NCBI GenBank assembly: GCA_044222005.1
Contig: JBGANY010000010.1
Span: 28,150 to 92,149 of the forward strand
Direction of reading: 5' to 3'
Length of the DNA: 64,000 nt
From: Methylotenera_A sp044222005
Lineage (GTDB): Bacteria; Pseudomonadota; Gammaproteobacteria; Burkholderiales; Methylophilaceae
A program made the position numbers and the translations under genes. Under the pieces are notes generated by a model, which was not told the DNA's origin, did no database searches, and was given only the letters and a program-made list of their open reading frames with translations. Shown here in pieces: positions 9,311-18,513 of the stretch; position 1 is the first letter of the stretch, and each line of letters begins with the position of its first letter.

Positions 9311-9349
9311 AAATGAAGACTGATTTTTTACAAAAATCAGTCTTCATTT
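9311..9349 (-). promoter_or_regulatory. Long perfect hairpin between adaptor and RND permease genes
   Basis: Bases 9311-9328 are perfectly complementary to 9332-9349 around a 3-base loop, an 18-bp stem. The 3' end of the adaptor coding sequence (stop at 9337-9339) lies inside one arm. No strong U-run follows on the minus strand, so this is not a textbook terminator; it could attenuate transcription or protect or process the operon mRNA. Confidence 0.55.
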
Positions 9350-10401
9350 TCATTCTTAATCTGGTATTTAAATTCTTCAGAAAGCAGTAGCTGCGCACCG
9401 CTCATGACAACTTCACTATTGGCGTCGATGCCTTGATTAAACCAGCCGGTAGCCACTTCGGTATCTGCGGCGATCGGCTTGCGCACAAACTGATCTTTGC
9501 CTTGCTTGAAATAGGCCCAGGGCTTGCCGGCGTACCATACGACGGCGTTACTGGGGATGATAATGCCGTTGGCGCTGTCGCCCGCATTGGGATCCATCTC
9601 GACATCGACGCGCATGCCAATGCGCAGCGATTCAGCCGGTGCGCTGTAATAGAATGTTTTGCCAAAACCGCTGCTGTCGCCGGTAGCGGCGGGCGAGACA
9701 TACACTGCTTTAATGGGTGCGACGGATTCATTGAGCGCTGCAACATGAATGCTGGAACCCGCTTTGGGTGTCGTGATATTTAAAGGCAGGCTCACTTGAA
9801 TAAGTACATTTTTTCTCTCCAGTAAATTAGCCAGATGCGGCGCTGATTTGTCCTCAAAAGCCAATGTTGACAGCACTTCACCCCATTGCAGCTTCAAGCT
9901 GGTTTGCAGATTTTTGAGTTGTGATTCGCTGGCCGTGATTTTAGCGTTATCCGCATTCACTGCAGCCAGTGCTTCCTGCACAGCACGGTCCGATACGTTT
10001 TTATCGTCCGCATTGAGTACCTTAAGGCGCTGATACTGCTGCATGTTGCTGGCGCTGGCTGCGCGCGCAAGCGCTATATCGGTTTTCAGGCTTAAGGCCC
10101 TGGCTTTCGCCTCAGTTAAACTGTCAATGCTGACCACGTTGCCGTAGCTTTTTATTGCTCCCTGAAATTGTGCCGAACTCACCTTGGCTGTGGTGATGCC
10201 GCTATTCTGCTGGGTGGCGGACGGCAGGCTGACAATACTGATGCCGGCTTTTTCACTTACTCGGCTAGGACTTTCAATCTCCTCTTGCTGCTCAGCCCGG
10301 TAAGCTTCGTATTCATCGCGCCCATAAAACACCAGCACCCAAAAAAGCGTTACGATGAGCAAGGCTTGCAGCGCAATAATAATCGTCAACTTCTTATTCA
10401 T
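9337..10401 (-). CDS. Efflux RND periplasmic adaptor (membrane fusion protein)
   Basis: A 354-residue HlyD/CusB-type adaptor. A single N-terminal membrane anchor (residues about 5-25) is followed by a periplasmic part with an alpha-helical hairpin rich in Ala, Gln and Lys (residues about 90-165) and a C-terminal beta-barrel region. It bridges the inner-membrane permease and the outer-membrane channel. The ATG at 10401 is chosen because it overlaps the upstream TolC-like stop by 8 bases (ATGAATAA) and gives a clean MNKKLTIII anchor; ATGs at 10410 and 10446 are possible but unlikely. Its C-terminal codons lie inside the 9311-9349 hairpin. Confidence 0.82.
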   Translation of the reverse strand: MNKKLTIIIALQALLIVTLFWVLVFYGRDEYEAYRAEQQEEIESPSRVSEKAGISIVSLPSATQQNSGITTAKVSSAQFQGAIKSYGNVVSIDSLTEAKARALSLKTDIALARAASASNMQQYQRLKVLNADDKNVSDRAVQEALAAVNADNAKITASESQLKNLQTSLKLQWGEVLSTLAFEDKSAPHLANLLERKNVLIQVSLPLNITTPKAGSSIHVAALNESVAPIKAVYVSPAATGDSSGFGKTFYYSAPAESLRIGMRVDVEMDPNAGDSANGIIIPSNAVVWYAGKPWAYFKQGKDQFVRKPIAADTEVATGWFNQGIDANSEVVMSGAQLLLSEEFKYQIKNENED

Positions 10402-11782
10402 GATGTACATCCGCAGATATGGTGGTGGGCATAGAAAAATCTTCAAACAACGGGCGTTGCATCACATCTTCAACTGCCAATGCCGAGTGCAAGCTGTTAA
10501 ATTGCGCCTCTAGCAGCTGCTGTTCGAGCACGCTGGTGTTGAGCTGGTTCTGCGTCAAATCAAGACGGTCAATCAAGCCTGCATCGAATTGGCGCTGCAG
10601 CTTCTGCGTCAATTGCCCTTGTGCTTCCAGTTGCGCTTTGAGTCCATGCGTATTTTCCAGACTTGCTTCGTAAGCAGCCAGACTTTGCCCTAAATCACCG
10701 ATAGTTCTGGCTTGCAAGGCGTCGAATTGCGCGCCCTCAACCTCGCGCAGCTGGGTAGCCTCTGCAATCAGCGTTTGATTTTTATTGAGTAAGTTTAATA
10801 AAGCAGAAAACCCGAGTGACCAAATGCTATCGCCAAATTCAAACGCGAATCCCGGCGTGAGCGAGATGTCAGGCGTTTGTTTGGCCACTTCCAGCTTGAT
10901 TTTTGCCTCAGCAGCGGCGTATTTTTCCAGGCTGCGGCGAATGTCTAGGCGGTTGAGCAGGGCGCTTGTCTGCAAATCTCTGTTTTTATCGGGGGTGTTT
11001 AAAAGGGCTGATTGCTTAGCCAGCGCCTCATCCAAGTTCAACGGCTTCAGGGCCATGCCATTAAAGTGTTCTAGCGGCAAGCCCACGTCTGTGGCTAAAT
11101 TCGCGCGGATTTCTGCTAGTTTGGCTTGTTCATTTGCAACAGTAAACTGGGTCTTTTGTTGACGTAGTTTTGCGGCGCTGAGCTCGGCGCTGGAGATTGC
11201 GCCTAAGCTTAGACGTTTGTTCAGCAAATCTACCAGTTTGGTTTGAATCGCCAATTCATTTTTCAGTGCATCTGCCGTGGCGATATTTTGATGGTAGCGC
11301 AATAAATCCTTGGCGATCAGGTACTGTGCTTCCTCGACTCTAATTTGGCGCTTATTCCCGGTTTCGATGGGAATTTCCACGTTGAAGCCATACGCCCAGG
11401 GTCGAATGTCGCCATTGGCTTGATTGCTATGCGCGATATGGCCACCTATAATAGGATTTTGCTTTTGTGCGGCAGTCTTCAGGCTGGCATTGGCTAGCGC
11501 CAATTGAGCTTTTGCGACTTCCAGTTTCGGGTGGTGATACAGCGCGCACCAGGTAAGTTCGTTCAAACCCCAGGCGGCAAAAGGTAATTGGTTCTCGGTA
11601 TAACCCTGCTTGATTAAATAAGCTTTAAAACCATCTCCGGTGATGTTTTTGCTCAGGAGTTTTGCCGAAGTGTGCGCCGGATCCAGCCGCTTGGCCTGAT
11701 ATTTTTCGTGCGCGCAACTGGCAGCAAGCAGGCTCAAGCTCAGTGTAACGACCAAAAATTTTGATTGAGGTAAGAAATTCAC
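10394..11782 (-). CDS. TolC-family outer-membrane efflux lipoprotein
   Basis: A 462-residue outer-membrane factor. It has a signal peptide with a LAASC lipobox, then two long helical TolC-type repeats rich in Ala, Leu and Gln (for example AELSAAKLRQQKTQF and DLTQNQLNTSVLEQQLLEAQ). Together with the next two genes it forms a complete tripartite efflux pump. The stop overlaps the adaptor start. The substrate is unknown; the permease resembles metal-type pumps only broadly. Confidence 0.83.
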   Translation of the reverse strand: MNFLPQSKFLVVTLSLSLLAASCAHEKYQAKRLDPAHTSAKLLSKNITGDGFKAYLIKQGYTENQLPFAAWGLNELTWCALYHHPKLEVAKAQLALANASLKTAAQKQNPIIGGHIAHSNQANGDIRPWAYGFNVEIPIETGNKRQIRVEEAQYLIAKDLLRYHQNIATADALKNELAIQTKLVDLLNKRLSLGAISSAELSAAKLRQQKTQFTVANEQAKLAEIRANLATDVGLPLEHFNGMALKPLNLDEALAKQSALLNTPDKNRDLQTSALLNRLDIRRSLEKYAAAEAKIKLEVAKQTPDISLTPGFAFEFGDSIWSLGFSALLNLLNKNQTLIAEATQLREVEGAQFDALQARTIGDLGQSLAAYEASLENTHGLKAQLEAQGQLTQKLQRQFDAGLIDRLDLTQNQLNTSVLEQQLLEAQFNSLHSALAVEDVMQRPLFEDFSMPTTISADVHHE

Positions 11783-11807
11783 GACAGGAAACGATACACA
11801 TTACATC

Positions 11808-12056
11808 TTAGTTTTCAATGCTGGCGTGTACTGAGTTGAGAGCGTCTTGCAGGGTTTCTTCTGAAAGTTTGTTAATCGTGGTTGCCAGCAAATCAGCAGC
11901 TTCAACCGTGCGGATCGGCAGGTCATGCGTATTCAGTTCGGCAATCAGGCCGGCCGCTGCGCCTGCGATAATCAGCAAGGTTTCGCGCTCTTTCATTAGC
12001 AACTCAAGCTCGGCGCGCAGCATATTGTTTTCATTGGAATAGGTAGAGTTTTGCAT
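11808..12056 (-). CDS. Small hypothetical protein upstream of efflux operon
   Basis: An 82-residue protein of unknown function. The N-terminal half contains a charged helix (LRAELELLMKERETLL) followed by an Ala/Gly-rich IIAGAAAGLIAEL segment, and the rest is helical and acidic. It lacks a clear signal peptide and looks cytosolic. It ends 25 bases before the TolC-like gene on the same strand, so it may be the first gene of that operon. The start at 12056 is favoured over 12140; the ribosome binding site is weak. Confidence 0.5.
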   Translation of the reverse strand: MQNSTYSNENNMLRAELELLMKERETLLIIAGAAAGLIAELNTHDLPIRTVEAADLLATTINKLSEETLQDALNSVHASIEN

Positions 12057-12167
12057 ATCATTATCTTTAAAATGGAGTGCTAGACTGTATCTTGCTATCT
12101 GTATGGCGTTCTTGTCAATCTGCTTAATGAATGCCCGCATAATTTTGTTCTTGAGTTCCTGTTTCTC

Positions 12168-12197
12168 TTATCAAATGTGGCAAAGTTGCGATACAAT
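12168..12197 (+). promoter_or_regulatory. Candidate sigma-70 promoter for tRNA-Leu (and possibly tig)
   Basis: TTATCA at 12168-12173 and TACAAT at 12192-12197 are separated by 18 bases, matching the -35 and -10 boxes at 4/6 and 5/6 positions. The tRNA begins 38 bases after the -10. The short gap between the tRNA and tig makes read-through into the tig operon plausible. Confidence 0.45.
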
Positions 12198-12234
12198 ACG
12201 CGTTTTATTGATTTGGGTAATGCCTGAATCAAAT

Positions 12235-12319
12235 GCGAGAGTGGCGGAATTGGTAGACGCACTGGATTTAGGTTCCAGCGCCGCAAGGCGTGAGAGTTCG
12301 AGTCTCTCCTTTCGCACCA
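12235..12319 (+). tRNA. tRNA-Leu (anticodon UAG)
   Basis: An 85-base class II tRNA. The acceptor stem GCGAGAG pairs with CTTTCGC (one G-U). The anticodon stem CTGGA/TCCAG encloses TTTAGGT, anticodon TAG at 12269-12271. A long variable arm, a GTTCGAGTC T-arm and an encoded CCA end are present. Confidence 0.95.
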
Positions 12320-12373
12320 TCAACAACTAATCGTTTTCTATCATTAGGAAACAACTTTTACAGGAAATGCAAC

Positions 12374-13678
12374 ATGGCAGCATCTGTTGAAACAATCAGT
12401 AGTTTAGAACGTCGCATGACAGTGAAGGTGCCATTGGCGCCATTAGAAGGTCAAATCAGGCAACGCCTCAGCCAGATTTCACGCACGGCCAAATTTTCGG
12501 GTTTCCGCCCGGGCAAAGCGCCAATCGGTTTGGTGAATCAGCATTATGGCGACCAGGTGCGTGATGAGGTGTATTCCAAGGCCGTAGAAACCAGTTTTGG
12601 CGATGCGGTAGAAGAAAACAAGCTGCGCGTGGCCGGTTTCCCGAATATCGAACATAAGCCTTTTGCAGAAGCGGCGACCGAGTTTGAATACACGGCAACA
12701 TTCGAAGTGTTTCCAGAGGTAAAGCTGGGCGATTTAAGCAAAATCAAGCTGGAAAAGCCAACCTTGGAAGTGACGGATGCCGACGTTGAAAAAACGCTGG
12801 ACGTGCTGGTAAAACAACGTGTTAGCTACGAGCCGGTGAAACGCGCCGCCAAGAAAGACGACCGCGTCAATGTGAGCCTGACAGCCAGTATCGACGGCAA
12901 TGTGGTGGAAAGCACGGGCGACAAGGGGATTGACCTTGTGCTGGGCGAACCGAACCGCATGGCGGCTTTCGATGATGAACTCATCGGCGGCAAGACCGGG
13001 AGCAGCAAGACTTTCGAAATCACTTACCCTGCAGACCACAATCCTGCTGAGCTTGCTGGCAAAAAAGTGAGCTACACGGTGACTTTTAACAGTGTTTCCC
13101 AGCCGGTTCTGCCCAAGGTTGATGCGGAATTCGCCAAGAGCCTGGGCGTGGATGACGGCGATGTGAACAAGATGCGCGCTGAAATCAAGCTAAGCCTTGA
13201 ACAGGAAGTGGAAAAACGCATTAAAGCGCGCGTAAAAGAAGGCGTGTTTCAAGCGCTAGTCGCTGCGGCTGAGTTCGAAGTGCCCAAGGCGCTGATTGGT
13301 GCCGAAATTAACCGCATGATGCAAATGACTGCACAAAACCTGCAGCAGCGCGGCATGAACCCTAAAGATATCCAGCTTGAGCCGGGTATGTTTGAGGAGC
13401 AGGCGAAACGTGGCACGGCTTTGCGCCTGATATTGAGCGAAATCGTCAACACAAACAGCCTGCAAGCCAATGCTGACCAGGTGCGCGCGATGGTGGACAC
13501 TTTTGCGAACAGCTATGAAAAGCCTGAAGAACTGGTGAGTTGGTATTATGCCGATGTAAAACGTCTGGATGAGCCAGCCGCGCTGGCGACAGAAGAGAAT
13601 GTTGTGAACTGGGTGCTGGAAAAAGCCAAGGTCAGCGCTAAAAAAATCAAATTTGATGAATTAATGGCAGGCCAATAA
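12374..13678 (+). CDS. tig: Trigger factor (ribosome-bound chaperone, peptidyl-prolyl isomerase)
   Basis: A 434-residue trigger factor of normal length. The ribosome-binding signature GFRPGKAP is in the N-terminal domain, an FKBP-type domain starts near residue 150 (DDRVNVSLTASIDG), and the C-terminal chaperone arms follow. It binds nascent chains at the ribosomal exit tunnel through protein L23. The ATG at 12374 follows an AGGAAA ribosome binding site; the in-frame ATG at 12290 lies inside tRNA-Leu and is rejected. Its stop overlaps the clpP start by one base (TAATG), the conserved tig-clpP-clpX-lon arrangement. Confidence 0.97.
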   Translation: MAASVETISSLERRMTVKVPLAPLEGQIRQRLSQISRTAKFSGFRPGKAPIGLVNQHYGDQVRDEVYSKAVETSFGDAVEENKLRVAGFPNIEHKPFAEAATEFEYTATFEVFPEVKLGDLSKIKLEKPTLEVTDADVEKTLDVLVKQRVSYEPVKRAAKKDDRVNVSLTASIDGNVVESTGDKGIDLVLGEPNRMAAFDDELIGGKTGSSKTFEITYPADHNPAELAGKKVSYTVTFNSVSQPVLPKVDAEFAKSLGVDDGDVNKMRAEIKLSLEQEVEKRIKARVKEGVFQALVAAAEFEVPKALIGAEINRMMQMTAQNLQQRGMNPKDIQLEPGMFEEQAKRGTALRLILSEIVNTNSLQANADQVRAMVDTFANSYEKPEELVSWYYADVKRLDEPAALATEENVVNWVLEKAKVSAKKIKFDELMAGQ

Positions 13679-14325
13679 TGACAAATAGTATGAGCGAGAT
13701 TATAGCAAACGGCATGTCCGAGCCTCAGGGGCTGGGCTATATCCCGATGGTCATCGAGCAAAGTGGCCGCGGTGAACGCTCGTATGACATTTACTCGCGC
13801 TTACTGAAGGAGCGTGTCATATTCCTGGTTGGCCCGGTCAATGATATGAGTGCTAATCTGGTCGTCGCGCAATTATTGTTTTTAGAGGCTGAGAATCCGG
13901 ACAAGGACATCTCGCTGTATATCAATTCTCCCGGCGGCTCGGTGACCGCAGGCATGTCGATTTACGACACCATGCAATTCATCAAGCCGGATGTGAGTAC
14001 CTTATGTATTGGTCAAGCAGCAAGTATGGGCGCGTTCTTGCTGGCGGCTGGTGCCAAAGGCAAGCGCTTTAGCTTGCCCAATTCGCGGGTCATGATTCAC
14101 CAGCCGTCCGGCGGTTTCCAGGGCCAGTCATCCGACATTGAAATTCATGCCAAAGAGATTTTGTATTTGCGCGGTAAGCTAAATGAAATTCTGGCGTATC
14201 ACACTGGAAAAACAGCCGCAGAGATTGATCGCGATACCGAGCGCGATAACTTCATGAGCGCGGACGAATCAGTTAAATACGGCATGATTGACAAGGTTAT
14301 TGCTAATCGCTCTGAAGCGGCATAA
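13678..14325 (+). CDS. clpP: ATP-dependent Clp protease proteolytic subunit
   Basis: A 215-residue serine protease that assembles into the ClpP tetradecamer served by ClpX. The catalytic triad is visible: Ser in GQAASMGAF, His in MIHQPSGG and Asp in ERDNFMSA. The oxyanion-loop segment NSPGGSV is present. The short N-terminal extension before GLGYIPMVIEQ is likely a cleaved propeptide. It starts at the last base of the tig stop and is followed by a duplicated clpX leader. Confidence 0.97.
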   Translation: MTNSMSEIIANGMSEPQGLGYIPMVIEQSGRGERSYDIYSRLLKERVIFLVGPVNDMSANLVVAQLLFLEAENPDKDISLYINSPGGSVTAGMSIYDTMQFIKPDVSTLCIGQAASMGAFLLAAGAKGKRFSLPNSRVMIHQPSGGFQGQSSDIEIHAKEILYLRGKLNEILAYHTGKTAAEIDRDTERDNFMSADESVKYGMIDKVIANRSEAA

Positions 14326-14333
14326 TATAAAAG

Positions 14334-14469
14334 CAGTTTTGTACGATTTAAGGATGTTGCATGGCCACTAAAGCCGAAGGTGAAAAGTTACTCTATTGCT
14401 CCAGTTTTGTACGATTTAAGGATGTTGCATGGCCACTAAAGCCGAAGGTGAAAAGTTACTCTATTGCTC
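14334..14469 (+). repeat. Perfect 68-bp tandem duplication covering the clpX start
   Basis: Bases 14334-14401 are repeated exactly at 14402-14469. Each copy contains the ribosome binding site (AAGGA), the ATG and the first 13 codons of clpX. Because 68 is not a multiple of 3, the upstream ATG (14361) opens a different frame that ends at 14505-14507 after 48 codons. Only the downstream ATG (14429) gives full ClpX. Confidence 0.95.
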
Positions 14470-15712
14470 TTTTTGCGGCAAAAGCCAGCATGAAGTCAAA
14501 AAGTTAATCGCAGGTCCGTCCGTGTTTATCTGCGATGAGTGTGTCGATTTATGCAACGACATCATCAAAGAAGAGGTGCAAAACCTCAGCGACATCAAGT
14601 CTGCCGACAAGTCGCTGCCTACTCCGCAGGAAATCTGTGCCATTCTGGATCAGTACGTGATCGGTCAGGTACAAGCCAAAAAGAACTTATCAGTCGCTGT
14701 CTATAACCACTACAAACGCCTGGGCCATAACCATATTTCACAAAATACTGTCAAAGACGATGTGGAAATCCAGAAAAGCAATATTTTGCTGATTGGCCCG
14801 ACAGGCTCCGGCAAGACTTTGCTGGCACAAACACTGGCGCGCCTGCTGGACGTGCCGTTTGTGATGGCAGATGCCACCACCTTGACCGAAGCGGGCTATG
14901 TGGGCGAAGACGTTGAGAACATTATGCAAAAGCTGTTGCAAAAATGTGATTACGACATCGAAAAAGCGCAGCGTGGCATCGTGTACATCGATGAAGTGGA
15001 TAAAATTTCCCGTAAATCAGATAATCCTTCCATTACGCGCGATGTGTCGGGGGAGGGCGTGCAGCAAGCCTTGCTTAAGCTGATCGAAGGTACGGTTGCT
15101 TCTGTGCCTCCGCAAGGCGGCCGCAAGCACCCAAATCAGGAGTTCGTGCAGCTGGATACCACCAATATCCTGTTTATCTGCGGTGGCGCGTTTGACGGCT
15201 TGGACAAAGTCATTCGTAGACGTTCTGAAAAGGGCGGCATCGGGTTTGGCGCAGAAGTCAAAAGTAAAGATGACCTGCGAGAAGTGGGTGCCGTGTTACG
15301 TGATGTAGAACCGGAAGATTTGATTAAATTCGGTTTGATTCCGGAGTTTATTGGCCGTTTGCCCGTAGTGGCCACGTTGGAATCCTTAGACGAAGAAGCG
15401 CTGATGACGATTCTAACTGAGCCAAAGAATGCGCTTACCAAGCAATATATCAAGCTGTTCAAAATGGAGGGCGTGGATCTGGAATTCAGAGAGTCTGCCT
15501 TACGTTTGATTGCCAAAAAAGCGCTTGAACGTAAAACAGGCGCGCGAGGCTTGCGCTCTATCATGGAGCACGCGCTGCTGGAGATCATGTATGACTTGCC
15601 TTCTATCGAGAATCTGGTCAAAGTGGTGATTGATGAAGGCACCATCAAAGGCGATTCCCAGCCTATCATGATTTACCAGGATGCACCCAAAGTAGCTGAA
15701 ACAGCCAGCTAG
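14429..15712 (+). CDS. clpX: ATP-dependent Clp protease ATP-binding subunit
   Basis: A 427-residue AAA+ unfoldase. The N-terminal zinc-binding domain has four cysteines (CSFCGK and CDECVDLC), then Walker A GPTGSGKT, Walker B IVYIDEVD, the pore loop GYVGED and a C-terminal sensor-2 region (KTGARGLRSI). It unfolds tagged proteins for ClpP. The start at 14429 belongs to the second copy of a 68-bp duplication; an identical ribosome binding site and ATG lie 68 bases upstream but out of frame. Translation from that decoy start could lower ClpX output. Confidence 0.96.
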   Translation: MATKAEGEKLLYCSFCGKSQHEVKKLIAGPSVFICDECVDLCNDIIKEEVQNLSDIKSADKSLPTPQEICAILDQYVIGQVQAKKNLSVAVYNHYKRLGHNHISQNTVKDDVEIQKSNILLIGPTGSGKTLLAQTLARLLDVPFVMADATTLTEAGYVGEDVENIMQKLLQKCDYDIEKAQRGIVYIDEVDKISRKSDNPSITRDVSGEGVQQALLKLIEGTVASVPPQGGRKHPNQEFVQLDTTNILFICGGAFDGLDKVIRRRSEKGGIGFGAEVKSKDDLREVGAVLRDVEPEDLIKFGLIPEFIGRLPVVATLESLDEEALMTILTEPKNALTKQYIKLFKMEGVDLEFRESALRLIAKKALERKTGARGLRSIMEHALLEIMYDLPSIENLVKVVIDEGTIKGDSQPIMIYQDAPKVAETAS

Positions 15713-15824
15713 ACAATCACTTCAGGAAAGCCTGACAAGACTATTGCAATTAAAAATGAGTCATTTATAGTGATACATATATAAAGCCTTCAAGGTTAAA
15801 TATATGTTATTTGATTGACTAGCT

Positions 15825-15853
15825 CTTGAAGAATCAAAGAATGTTCCCAACTT
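15825..15853 (+). promoter_or_regulatory. Candidate sigma-32 (heat-shock) promoter of lon
   Basis: CTTGAAG at 15825-15831 and CCCAACTT at 15846-15853 are separated by 14 bases. This is close to the RpoH consensus (CTTGAAA, spacer 13-15, CCCATNT). The predicted transcript start would leave a leader of about 35 bases before lon, a known heat-shock gene. Confidence 0.55.
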
Positions 15854-15896
15854 AAGAGCATTGGTAGTATTTACCGTGTGAACTTGAAAGTATTTT

Positions 15897-18374
15897 ATGA
15901 CCGAACAGACTTTGCCAGATAATGTATCCCAACTTCAGCATGACATGATGCCGCTACTGCCTTTGCGCGATGTGGTGGTGTATCCGCATCTGGTGATTCC
16001 TCTATTCGTGGGGCGTGCCAAATCGGTCAAAGCGCTTGAGATTGCTTCTGAAGGCAATAAGCAGATATTGCTGGTCGCCCAGAAATCTGCCAACAAAGAC
16101 GAACCTGATGCCGATGATTTATACGAAATTGGCACTTTGGCGACCGTGTTGCAGATGCTAAAACTGCCCGATGGCACTGTCAAAGTGCTGGTCGAAGGGT
16201 TATACCGCGTGCGTGTTTCTGATTTTGTTGAAACCGAAGAATGCTTTCTGGCTAAAGCCGAAAAAATTGTGCACCCGGAAGAAAGCGACAGTGAAACTGA
16301 GGCGCTCATGCGCACGGTTTTCACGCAGTTTGACCAATACGTCAAACTCAACAAGAAAATTCCACCTGAGATTTTGACTTCACTGGCGACCATTAACGAC
16401 GCGGGTCGTTTGGCAGATACGATTTCCGCCCACCTCACCCTGAAACTCGAGGAAAAGCAAAAAATCCTCGAAATGCTGAGTGTCACCGAGCGTTTGGAAC
16501 ATTTGCTGCACTTGATGGAATCTGAAATCGATATTCTGCAGGTGGAGAAGCGAATCCGTGGCCGTGTGAAACGGCAGATGGAAAAAAGCCAGCGCGAATA
16601 TTACCTGAATGAACAAGTGAAAGCGATTCAAAAAGAGCTCGGCGAGCAGGACGAAAGCGTCGAGATGGATGAGCTTGAAAAGCGTATCAATGAATCCGGG
16701 ATGTCAAAAGAAGCACTGGCCAAGGTGAATGCAGAACTAAAGAAGCTAAAAATGATGTCGCCGATGTCGGCAGAGGCTTCTGTGGTGCGCAATTATATCG
16801 ATACGCTGGTAGGATTGCCCTGGAAGAAAAAAACCAAAATCAGTAAAGATCTAAAAGCCGCCGAAGCGATTCTGGATGCGGATCACTACGGATTAGAAAA
16901 AGTCAAAGAACGTATTGTCGAGTATCTGGCAGTGCAGCAGCGCGTAGGCAAACTGAAAGCGCCGATCTTGTGCCTGGTAGGGCCTCCTGGCGTGGGCAAG
17001 ACTTCGCTTGGACAAAGCATTGCTAAAGCGGTTAATCGCAAGTTTATACGCATGGCCTTGGGCGGCGTACGTGATGAGGCGGAAATTCGCGGTCACAGGC
17101 GCACCTATATCGGCTCAATGCCAGGCAAGGTATTGCAAAGCATGAGTAAGGTGGGCGTAAAAAACCCATTATTTTTACTCGATGAAGTCGATAAAATGGG
17201 CCAGGACATGCGTGGCGACCCGTCGTCTGCATTGCTGGAAGTGCTTGATCCGGAACAGAACCACACCTTTGCCGATCACTACGTTGAAGTTGAATATGAT
17301 CTGTCTGACGTGATGTTTGTAGCAACGGCCAACACTATGAATATTCCTGCGCCATTGCTGGACAGAATGGAGATCATTCGCCTTGCGGGTTACACCGAAG
17401 ATGAAAAAATCAATATCGCGATGAAATATTTGCTGCCCAAGCAGCTTAAAGCGCACGGACTCAAGCCGGCTGAAATCAGCATTGCTGAATCAGTGATTCG
17501 CGATATCGTACGCTTTTATACGCGCGAGGCAGGCGTTCGCCGTCTGGAGCAGGAAATCGCAAAAGTGTGCAGGAAAGTAGTAAAAGAATTGCTGCTTAAC
17601 AAGACCAAGGCTAAAAATAGCCGTCCAGCTTCGGAAACTGAAAAAGCAAAGCCGGTTAAAAAAATTGTCGTCACTTCCAAGAACCTAGATAAATATTTGG
17701 GCGTATATCGCTTCGATTATGGCGTAGCGGCGAAAGAAAACCAGGTAGGGCAGGTCACAGGGCTGGCCTGGACGTCTGTGGGGGGCGAATTGCTTACGAT
17801 AGAGGCTGTGCTATTGCCAGGTAAAGGCAAAACGATCACTACGGGTAAACTTGGCGATGTGATGCAGGAATCGGTACAGGCGGCTATGAGCGTGGTGCGC
17901 AGCCGGGCTAAGCGGTTGGGTATTCCTGAAGATTTCTATGAGAAAAAAGACATCCATATTCACTTGCCTGAGGGCGCTACGCCAAAAGATGGGCCAAGTG
18001 CAGGCATTGGCCTGACTACGGCGTTAGTTTCGGTGCTAACGGGCATTCCTGCACGTGCAGACGTGGCGATGACCGGCGAGATTACCTTGCGCGGTGAAGT
18101 GCTCGCGATTGGCGGTTTGAAAGAAAAGTTACTGGCTGCGCATCGCGGTGGTATTAAAACAGTGCTGATCCCAGAATCAAACGTAAAAGACCTGGTGGAT
18201 ATTCCAGAAAACATCAAGAGCCATTTGCAAATCCATCCGGTTAAATGGATCGATCAGGTATTGGAATTGGCTTTGGAAACCATGCCGCAGCCTTTGGAAG
18301 AAAAGCCGGTTGAAATTACTGCAGCGGTTCCGGAAATTACAGCAGCAGATGAGAAGGCACCGATAACGCACTAA
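15897..18374 (+). CDS. lon: ATP-dependent protease La
   Basis: An 825-residue Lon protease. It has the N-terminal substrate-binding domain starting MMPLLPLRDVVVYPH, a coiled-coil linker, Walker A GPPGVGKT, Walker B LFLLDEVDK, and a C-terminal protease domain with the catalytic Ser in KDGPSAG and Lys in IGGLKEK. A Lys-rich insertion (about residues 565-585) precedes the protease domain, and an Ala/Glu/Pro-rich tail extends the C-terminus. It lies 184 bases after clpX behind its own heat-shock promoter candidate, so it may be transcribed separately. Confidence 0.97.
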   Translation: MTEQTLPDNVSQLQHDMMPLLPLRDVVVYPHLVIPLFVGRAKSVKALEIASEGNKQILLVAQKSANKDEPDADDLYEIGTLATVLQMLKLPDGTVKVLVEGLYRVRVSDFVETEECFLAKAEKIVHPEESDSETEALMRTVFTQFDQYVKLNKKIPPEILTSLATINDAGRLADTISAHLTLKLEEKQKILEMLSVTERLEHLLHLMESEIDILQVEKRIRGRVKRQMEKSQREYYLNEQVKAIQKELGEQDESVEMDELEKRINESGMSKEALAKVNAELKKLKMMSPMSAEASVVRNYIDTLVGLPWKKKTKISKDLKAAEAILDADHYGLEKVKERIVEYLAVQQRVGKLKAPILCLVGPPGVGKTSLGQSIAKAVNRKFIRMALGGVRDEAEIRGHRRTYIGSMPGKVLQSMSKVGVKNPLFLLDEVDKMGQDMRGDPSSALLEVLDPEQNHTFADHYVEVEYDLSDVMFVATANTMNIPAPLLDRMEIIRLAGYTEDEKINIAMKYLLPKQLKAHGLKPAEISIAESVIRDIVRFYTREAGVRRLEQEIAKVCRKVVKELLLNKTKAKNSRPASETEKAKPVKKIVVTSKNLDKYLGVYRFDYGVAAKENQVGQVTGLAWTSVGGELLTIEAVLLPGKGKTITTGKLGDVMQESVQAAMSVVRSRAKRLGIPEDFYEKKDIHIHLPEGATPKDGPSAGIGLTTALVSVLTGIPARADVAMTGEITLRGEVLAIGGLKEKLLAAHRGGIKTVLIPESNVKDLVDIPENIKSHLQIHPVKWIDQVLELALETMPQPLEEKPVEITAAVPEITAADEKAPITH

Positions 18375-18429
18375 TTTCACCGGCTGTTATCTTTATTTTC
18401 ATTTATCGCATAAAATCAGCCGCAAAGCC

Positions 18430-18459
18430 TTGACAGAGGCTTTTGTAGCTTGATATAAA
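18430..18459 (+). promoter_or_regulatory. Sigma-70 promoter of hupB
   Basis: A perfect TTGACA (18430-18435) is followed by an 18-base spacer and TATAAA (18454-18459). A 7-bp hairpin (18464-18470 with 18476-18482) would lie at the 5' end of the transcript, ahead of the GTG start at 18514. Confidence 0.7.
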
Positions 18460-18513
18460 GTCATAACAGGATAGGCCTGTTATTTTAGTTAATAACATTA
18501 GAGGGGATTACTC

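Noticed and set aside
14361..14507. A 48-codon frame from the first copy of the clpX start
   Set aside because: It is a product of the 68-bp duplication and leaves the clpX frame; not a gene in its own right.
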